Positions 28,701 to 38,300 of a stretch of DNA of 64,000 bases are shown one piece after another (positions within the stretch are counted from its first letter, which is position 1; each line of letters opens with the position of its first letter). The notes below the pieces were generated by a model. That model was given only the letters and a program-made list of their open reading frames with translations, searched no databases and was not told the DNA's origin. The position numbers and the translations under genes are program-made. The stretch comes from Diprion similis (taxonomy: Eukaryota > Arthropoda > Insecta > Hymenoptera > Diprionidae), in contig NC_060117.1 of the NCBI RefSeq assembly GCF_021155765.1, positions 208,501 through 272,500 of the forward strand, given 5' to 3'.

Positions 28701-31700
28701 AGCAAAGGTTTCTCTTTGCCTCTTTCTAATTATTTCACCTGCGCGAATAAAATTGTTACACCTCGCTTCGTTGGCGCGAGGCAGAAAAAAGAATCGATCA
28801 CAACGTTTTGGATCAGTGTAATTTATTATCTATTGTATATCGGAATGCATGCAACAGAAATGTGTCGCGGGCGAAGGTTCGGTTTCTGCGATGCCTTTAG
28901 CGAAAGTTTGCACACCTCGCGTATTATACACAAGTTATAGGTATGTTACAGTCTCGACCGTTGGGGTACTCGTGAAACAAAAAGAGGACACGAGGCAGGT
29001 AGCACAGCGAGTGGTAATTAGGATCATTAAACGAGCAGGTTACATACGCGTTGCGAATTTATGCAGGACCAGTCGGAGGGTCGTAAAATTAAAAAAAATA
29101 ACACGTTTAGCAAATAAAAGAGGAACGGCAAACAATCCATATTCCGTATGCAACGCCTTTGACACATTTAGACCCGCGAACTCGCAAAACTACTCGGCTC
29201 TGCCGTGCAGAGGCGTGAAAAGATGATTTCCAAAGCGTACGGATAAATTGTTTGGAATATCATGCGGAGGCTTGTTACACGTATGTATCGTATCATCGTC
29301 ACTAACTATAAGTGAACCGGTGCTTTGTATGCATTTGTGGAAGGTACCTTCTATAATAAAAGCGTTATAAATACATGGGACGAAGAAGATTAGATACGAG
29401 ATTTTTGGCCCATGTACTTCGGAAGAAGCTGGGTAGATTAATAATTATCCGACAGGTAAGTGTTACGCAACCATACAACGTATGCTCGCGCGGCTGATGT
29501 CCCCCATGATACAATTTTTATCGTTCAACGATATGTACCAAAGTATAAGGGGAGGTGCCGCAGTACAGAACAGTAATAAAAATGTACAGTTAAGCATATG
29601 TATAGTGCGATAGACGTAGATATATAGACTAGGATATAGGTATAACAAATGTATGCTCTCTTACCGTTTGTAATTACGTAGATACGAGCAGTCGCGTTGA
29701 CTGCCGTCGAAAGATTTTGTCAGATTTCGTAATACACATGTGCGTGCGTACTATGTTTTATACGTATAATACGCGTGCGCGTTAGGTATGCATACATGTG
29801 CATGTAGTAAGGAAAATCTCCAAAACACTGTAAAATTATCTTTCGTCGCACGATATTTACAGAATAGTGCTGCGGTAATATAAATACAAACATGTAATTG
29901 TCACCTACCTTTCGGGAAGAGTGGGGAAAGCCAAACCGGCTGTTTCGGTCTATCTACAGTACGTGTACAAACTTGGATTTCTCTGAACAAAATCGCGAAT
30001 ACCGTGTGTTTGTAACCCTTGCGTGACCGACGGGATAAGGGAGAGAAACTAAAGATTTATCACTTCGGAGGATAATCGAAGAGAAAGAATGAAACGCGAG
30101 GAGGCAAAAAGCTGGCCTGTATGTTTGAAAACGTGCGGGATTCTTGGTTGGCAAAATTTAACTCGAGAACGAAATAAACGGGATCTAACGTGAAAGAGAG
30201 AAAACTATATGAATTCAAACAAATTTCAATCCCGTCGTCGGATCTTAAGGGAGAAAAAATTATTTTCGTATACTGTGCGCTGAAAAATCTACCATTGAGA
30301 TATTTCGTGAATTCTGAAGTAAAACTGTAAAGTGGGAGGGAACTGCAGCTCCGTCAATGCGTCGTCGAGAAGATTCTTAAAGCTATTATTTTTGACATAC
30401 AGAAAGAAAAAAAATCACCAATTGTAATAGAAAGAAATAGCGAAAGCAACAAACCCTGAAAAACAGATATAGCAATAATAAGCATCATGCGGTGAAAGCC
30501 CCGGATCGATAATCGCGCGTGCCTTGGTAAACCTGATAACATGTTGGGGGATAAAACTTGCGAGGTTCAACGACCGTTTTTTTTTTTGGAAGACAAGAAC
30601 AACGATATTCGATTGAAATTTGATTAACTCAGGGAAGGATCGATTCCCCAACGTAGAAGCGTCGAGGCACGCGAATCAGTGTTGAAATTGGCACAGCGAT
30701 TGCATCACGGGCGTAAATATGCAGAGAAATTATTTGTCGTCGTTTCCTACCTTAGGATGTAATTCACGCAGACTACGGAGAGCGGCTTGTGCTGTTTGGC
30801 GCAGTGGATCAGGGTTGCCTGCGTCACGACCCAGGCGTAGCCTCCCTTTTTACCCAGGAAACGATAGGCCGCGGTTTCGCACTGCCCTTTGCTGAACACT
30901 AGAAAGAGAGAGAGAAATAATTAATGAGAAATCTATATGTTCATGTGGAATACGATCTGCAAGCTAACGACGCTGATATTTTATATCCTCGTCGAAATTT
31001 CGCAAAGTCAATACCAACGAAGGCAATTAACGCGTCGATCGATCCCTCTTACATCTGCGAATCGCTCGCCTATCGTTTGTCGCGATGAAAACTTTATTCA
31101 ACTTGTTGTTTTTATACGTTTTTATACATTTTCATTATTCTACCCAGTTTCACGATCCGAAATTTCGGGCAAGTAACTAGGATATCTCACCGGGTTCGCC
31201 TCCGTAGACCCTCGAAAATACCGACAAGCACTTGACCCGAAGAGCGTTTTGTCTCCAGGCATGAATTTCTACGGTACAAAGCGCTCGCTCTTATCCGTTT
31301 TACATTTTTTCCATTCCCCTTCTCTTTTCCTTTCTCACACTCAATCATTCTCGATTATACATATATCCAGATATACACATAAATTTGTATATACTGCACT
31401 ACATATTGAGCTATTTTGAAAAGTGAGATGATGTGTATTTCGTTTTTATAACCCCACGATGATAAATCACGTTGCGAATTCCGTTCCGCAGTTTATTTCC
31501 GAATTTTTTCTTATTCATCTTGAGGTGGATCAAAGGGTTTTGGGAATAAGTAATTTTTCGTTGTCTTTTTATGAGTATATCGACCCTTGTATTCGGACGC
31601 GTAAAATTAAAATTATTCAGTCAGCCTGCGCGTTTGGTCGGCTGGTTTGTTTCTCTGTCGATCACTGCGAAGATCTCTCAGGCGCGGTCGTTCGCGAGAT

Positions 31701-32300
31701 GAGAATTTTTTTACGACGGTACATGGACCTACGTATTCTTCAGATGGCGCCGCGACGCGATTTCCGTTTTATTTCGTGGTTTCTTTCCCTCTTCGCGTTA
31801 TTTTTTCTCTTCTCCTCTCTTTATTTTAATACCTACCCACCCACTGTACGTACAATCGGATCGAGCGGCATGGAACCGACAACTTTCAAGGGCGTTAAAC
31901 CCGTCCTCGTATATATATTATATAATACACAATGTGTGTGTCTGCGTTATATATACCTATATACAGATTTTCAAGAAAAGAAGGCACGGAAGGTTATTTT
32001 CATAGTTTTTTCTTGGCCTTCCAACGAATCTTGAGCTTCGCCACTGTTGTACACGGTTTATACATGTATATATACGCAAAGTGAATTTCATTACACGACT
32101 TCGTCGCTACCGCAGGCACTTTGGGGAAAAAAGCGGAAGAGATATAGAACGGAGGGAGAAATGAAATCTTGATTCTTCGCTCAGAATCTCATGCTGACCT
32201 TTTGGGACATCCCGCGTGGAAATCAAAACTCAATTTTTCAGGTGGCTTCCGGAGAGATGAAAATTTTCTCTCACGCCTACGGGGCTCAAGAGGGAAAGAG

Positions 32301-32350
<50 letters not shown>

Positions 32351-35300
32351 TCGACAATTAATGCAAGCGCAGCATTCGCGTATTATGTCATCCATCTGAT
32401 TTTCAAGCTACAATCTGCAATGCAGGTGAAACATCCCTAAGGTCCGACTAAATAGATCTGAGCTGACCGTGGTTCGAACCTGCGACAGAGAGAGAAGAAT
32501 AGAAACTGTGGATAGGTACCTAGTAATAAAAGAGGGCGGGGAGTCGTCGAGGAGGCGGTCCCACTTAATCGAGCCAATTTCGCGCAGCCGGCGAAACGAG
32601 AGAGAATGAGAGACCACGCGTCAAAGGTCGAGGGGTTCGATTTTATGCGCTTTTCTTACGCGGGCTACTTGCAGGAAGCGGCGAAAACGAGAGGTTCGCT
32701 CCGGGTCGAGCGGGGCCACGCAGTAAAGAAGATGACTAGGGCCGAGCGTCCAAGCTTCCCGCGGGATTCTCTTCTCGCGGATTTCACGACTGCGAACGAA
32801 CGAGCGAAAATTTAACGTGACGTCATCCGAAGGATGAGGAGAGGGGTTGCGAGGAGGATAAAGAACTACTGAGGACAAACCTTGCGGAAAGGTCGATATT
32901 ACCGATCTGCAGGAAAGGATCAAGTTGAAAACTCACTATTTTCGTACAACGAGAAGCAATCATTTTATTCTATAATTCGATATATTCTATGTTTCTATTT
33001 TCACCGTAATTAATCAATTTATCGTTATCATCGTTGTTCGCTTCCAAAGAATTTGTACCGTGTACACTCTTCAAATTTAACGAAGTTCTTCCTTTTATCC
33101 TTTTCCCTTTCCTCGTACACTTCAAGAAACAGCGAAATAAGACTAGGGGCTAGGGTTCTGGTAGTAAAGAAGGATTATTTCGGCGATAAATCGCAGCGAA
33201 AAAATACCCACTGTGCAGGGATGAGGAAGGGATTAAGATAGAGAAAGGTCACACGAGGGATCAGGGGAAAGAGGAACCGCGCGGCGGGGGGGGGGGGGGG
33301 GGGGGGCAATGGTTTTCGGGCAGAACCGAATGAAAAGATTTTATTTCACCGCAAGTCGTGTATAATAGGTACTGACAGAGCGAAAAAAAAGAAACAACGG
33401 CGTTAAAATAAACCCCGATCTTCAATTTGGGAAACAAAGGTATATTCCATATCATCGCACCTTGTCCTTTGATTATCTCTGGTGTGTGCGCTTATACATA
33501 AAATGTACAGCTGCTCGGACTTGTAAACGTAATATTAGTAGACGGCAACAGCCTCTCGACATTCGTAACGAAATCACAAACACCGAGAAATGTTGTGTCA
33601 TTAACGATTAACGATTGTGCCGCAGATATAAATACGAAGCTGGAATGTGATATTCGAAGCTATCACGAGTTCAATAGAAGAAAGCAGAAACGTAAGAAAC
33701 GTAAGTTATCATGCGCGAGAATGAGAAACACGCGCGAAAACAAACGGGGAGAAGATTCGTACGAAATGACGCAACGGATGTCAACAAAGTGCAGCTAAAA
33801 TTGGCTTGACCAAGGCTGAAGGGTGGCAGAGGAAAGGGAATCTGGGCAGCAACGTAACATAACACATAACAACACGAGACAACACACAATGTCATCGAAC
33901 CAACGGTTGCCAAAAATTCGACTATTTTTAACCTAAGACCCCCGTCACCGCGACGATTTTCGCCCTCCTGTGATGACATAAAAACAAGAATCACCAATTT
34001 CAATTAACCGTCTCCGACGTGGGGGTGCGTATATGTAATAAAGTATAACGTTGAAGCATCGCGTGTTTCGCTTGGTAGGTAAATTTATAACACGCATGAT
34101 TCGGCTACGTCTCAAAGTCTGTATTACGTAAATATCTCTGCAGCAACAATCCATAATTAAATAAACAGCAATTAATAAGGGGAATCGAAACGAATCGATC
34201 GAACAAATACGACACACGTTGTGGAACGTCCCGGTGTATTGATATCTCGATTTTGACGAATGAACGTGCGCGCAGCCATGATTATTGCGTCGCTCGGCAA
34301 TTTGCCAGTTACGTCTGATCGCCGACGAAGATCTTCTGATGGCATCCTTCGGTAGTTTTATTGTTCTTAGTAAACACTATACACACCAGACGCGAGATGT
34401 TTTCGACATATTTTCTGTTTCCGCTCCCTTTTTTCCCCGACTCGCCGGTTTTTTACGGCGCGAAACGCGGTCACGTGTTTTTATATACGAATATCTCACG
34501 TCACGATTCAAATTTCATTTTTCTATTCAATTTTTATGAGTTCTTTGAACCACGCGGGGGCGTTCGAAAACTATAACGAGAAAAGTGTTCTGTAAAAGAA
34601 AAGAGAAAACTACATGTTTACACATCGCGAATAGCAGGGTAACGACAGGAAAAATCTCAAGTACAATACGCCTATGAATTCGATCTGGGCGATAAAATTT
34701 CAATGACGTAGAAAATAGTAGGGTAAGAAGAGAAAACGAATTTCCGAATCACTGTTCAAATTCATCTCTCTTCTTCCGCATCGCGTCGCAGATGCCGAGG
34801 GACATTCCATTAATCCGACAACTGATCTGATATCTATCGACCTTTTGATCTACTGATTGATTGATTGATTGATCGATCCGTCGATCGATCCATCGATTGA
34901 AAGGAATAAAAAAAAGAAGCCTACCGATGATGAACGACAAAAAGAGAGACAGGATATTCCATAGATTCAAAAGTACTCACGCGACTTGAACGATTTGTCG
35001 AGTAGAGGATTGTCGAGGGCGTGATGAAACTCGAAAACCGACTGGCCAACGAGCTCGCTGATATCCCAGCCGAGATACTCGGCCAATCTGCAAGAGAATA
35101 TCGATGGATTAAAACGTGATATAGATCGTGACTGACGTAACTTCGCCCCGGCATCCAACAGAGGCGCGTACTCACTTCTCGTCGGCGTAGGTGAACTTCA
35201 TGTTCAGACTGTGTTTCGATAGGAAGGTGTGCCGGCCAAGGGGCACCTCGATGTTGCTCGGATGGGGAATCGGGCAGCCGACTACGACGAGGCAGCCGGA

Positions 35301-38300
35301 GCTGCTCTCCTTCTCCGGCTTCTCGATCTTCACGTGAGTCCCTTCGAAGGAATCGAGGCTATCGCCATTCTCATCGAGCTGATTCTGGGGCGTCGAAAGG
35401 TCCCGAGGCGTCGCCACGACGTGACCCGTGCAGTGTATCACCTGCTCGAGAATTTCTTGAGTCAATAGGTTGCACCCGAATGCAAAAGTCAACGTTCAAG
35501 GTTGTTTGGTACAAGATATTAATTATCGTTGCATTAGGACTAAGGCGATAACGCATACCTTGTACGAGGCGCTCTTCAGGTTGACTTTCCTCCCTTTGGT
35601 GGTCAGGGTGCACTTCAGTCTGAGGAACAAATTGCACATCTGCTTCGGGTCGTTAGCCCCGGAGGGCTTCATCGACAGGCATTCGCGAAGCTCGTCGTGA
35701 TCGCACGGATGGCTGTAGTCGTAGACGTTCTGACCCATCATATCCATCTGTAAGAAAACGATAAGACGTTGGCAATTTAATTAAGATACAATTATCGTTA
35801 TCAACTCCGAGGTGCGGTTGATATTATTATTACAATTTTCTCAAACTCAACTCGTCGTGTACGTTTATAATATGTACTATGACATTGTTGCGCGATCGTG
35901 CATCCATTTCATTTGGTGTGACGAATGAAACCCACGTGAAAAGGGCATAGTGAAACTGAAATTCACGTTTTTTATGATAACTTCAAGCATAATCGATTTA
36001 GAAGGCTAAAATTTAAACAGAAAGTCACTTGCAGAATCCATTTCGAGCGGGGGCACTTTTGGCATGCTCACCCGGCTATGCCTTTTCAAATTGGCGATAA
36101 ATTAAAAGTATAATGCAGGGGTTAATCGTGTTTTAATTTTTTTCCCTTGACATTACCGTCACCGTCTTTATTACTATTTTTATTATTGTTGTTGTTATTA
36201 TTATTACCATACCTGTGAAACTCCGAGGTAATCGCTGACGTTTTCGGACAGGTAGATCATGTCGCCGTCGCTGGATAGGACGAGCATAAAGCCATCGAGT
36301 GCTTTCAGGAAAGCCCCGTCCATCTCGGCGGATATTTCCGACTTTGCAGACGTTTCCGGAACTGGTAGGGGTAGAATTTTGCAATAGTATTATTATAATG
36401 TATTCGTGGATAATAAAAAAAAAACCCAGAGAAAATATCAACTAAACGTCAATATGTCATAGGTAAGTCAATCACACGTGGATGTAATTCTTATTTAAAT
36501 ACTCACTCGCGTCGACGACCGTTCGAACTTTGAGGTAGGCGATGGCGAGCCGCATTACGCTTGCTTTGTCAAGGTGGGCAGCCTGCTCAATCGGTACCGG
36601 AAGCGCGTTCGCCAATGCGGTAAATATGTTTGTTTCTTTGCTTCGCCGACACCGTGCGGCGTCTCGAGATTTCTCCTTCCGTTTTTCATTGCTTCTGGAA
36701 TGGAAAGAAAAATACCAAGTCTTTAAATAGGCACTTATTGTTGGATACGGTGAATTACACCTATGCAGAGTTAAATTATACTTGTAATATCGGTAAGAAA
36801 GTTGCATGTAAGCAACAAACTTAGCGTACAAAATGGAAAAAAATTATAATTTGACAAAGACCAAGTAATTTGGACCGAAATGAAATTAGTTTGAACTTTC
36901 GAATTTAGCCGAAAGCGAGACAGTTGTATTTTGCAAACGGTGAGAAATCACGCGCCACCAGCCGATGATAAATCTTGATTTAGCCGCCCCCCCCCCCCCC
37001 CCCTCTCGCACACACACTCTCTTCCAGTTGAGGTACGTCGATCAAATCTACTGTAATCACGCCTCGCTGCTATCCTGGCTCTTGCTTTCAATTAACAGAA
37101 GAGACGCTCGGATAGCGGAAAGCGGCGCAGAGAAGCGGCAAATCAGACCAAAGTAAAGCCGATTCTGGGTCAGAGGTCGCTGATCATCGTGAACTCGAGG
37201 GTCTCGAGCCACGTATACTATATTTATATCAAGTCGCGTAAAGTATACCATATTAGATCATTACTTAAGCCCCGACCTCTGATATTCAAAATACCGCTTC
37301 GTTATCTCTGTACAGGGTGTATAATAGTAGGGATCATAATTAGATCTCTACATGATATAATAGGAGACTATATAGGCGATACATATAAGGTATAGAAGCG
37401 GTTACCATTATAACGAATTCGCAGCTCGAGTCGCGGTTTTACGCTATGAACAAGAATATTGCAGAATAAAATGAAAATGAAAAATATAATCAATTGCATA
37501 TATCCTGAATACGGCGATCAAACATCGCGTAAGATGCATTTCGTTACTACGTAATGAATAAAATAAAATCTCTTCGAATCGAAAAAGCATGTCATGGGTC
37601 AGTTTGTGCAGTTTGCATAGTTCGAAAGAACGTTTCGCGATTCGTTTCATGGTTATTTTGCCAATTTTGTGCGTGTATGTGTGTTATATATATATATTTG
37701 AATAATAGTATGAGTCACAGCCCCGTGCAGTGATTACTTTTATAACCTAGTAGTTTATAATAATTTGCTGCTGCGGTTGTCGAATACCTGTACGTGTAAT
37801 AGTCAGTAAGTACCACATTTAATGGGCACCCGAATCGAAGCGAAGGTTGCCGCAGCTCCGTCTTGATACAATATTGCGTATCGATTCTTATCCATGGATC
37901 TATCTTAATACGCGGACGTTGTTTTATTGTTATACCGTCGATTCTAGTCACACTCGACCAGACTTTAGCATATAACGCGACCCAGATAAGGAGACACCGC
38001 AAGATCCTGTCGGTTAAACTGATTACGCCCGTTTATTTATATATTCTACTATCCTTGCAAATCATTGTGAACTCACTGCCTTGTATACTTTGACCAATTC
38101 ATTTCAGTACATTATACACGAATTAGATATGAAGTGGTCGGAATTTGCCTACAGCTTGAAGCCACATTCACAGACTTCCTCTTCCGTTCGTTATTTTCTC
38201 CCTTGTGCTGTTGGCGCATTCGTAATAGACAAGCTAATTATTTCTTTTCCCTGTACGGAAACGCCGAAGTTTTCCTTATATAACGAGCCCAACGGCCACC

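Larger units (their letters stand above)
8304..30750 (-). other. HIF intron 7, 22.4 kb
   Basis: This separates the bHLH-PAS half (exons 1-7) from the degradation and activation half (exons 8-13). Open frames occur on both strands, but none has a recognisable domain, and overlapping opposite-strand frames show they are chance. It contains many simple repeats, a trinucleotide cluster at 12720-12803, a poly-C run at 14483-14507, and GC/CpG-rich patches near 13640-14170 and 26030-26720 that could be regulatory. No tRNA or nested gene could be supported. Confidence 0.75.
30899..34980 (-). other. HIF intron 6, 4.1 kb
   Basis: Between PAS-B exons 6 and 7. It holds a TA/GA compound repeat at 32301-32350, a G21 run at 33286-33306 and a GATT/GATC repeat near 34853-34890. 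No supported gene. Confidence 0.8.

Noticed and set aside
28195..28821. 208-codon plus-strand frame inside HIF intron 7
   Set aside because: It starts at TTG, includes a poly-Pro run from a C homopolymer, has no recognisable domain, and its composition matches surrounding intron.
31459..32034. 191-codon plus-strand frame inside HIF intron 6
   Set aside because: No domain, hydrophobic low-complexity content from T-rich DNA, and no splice or start context.
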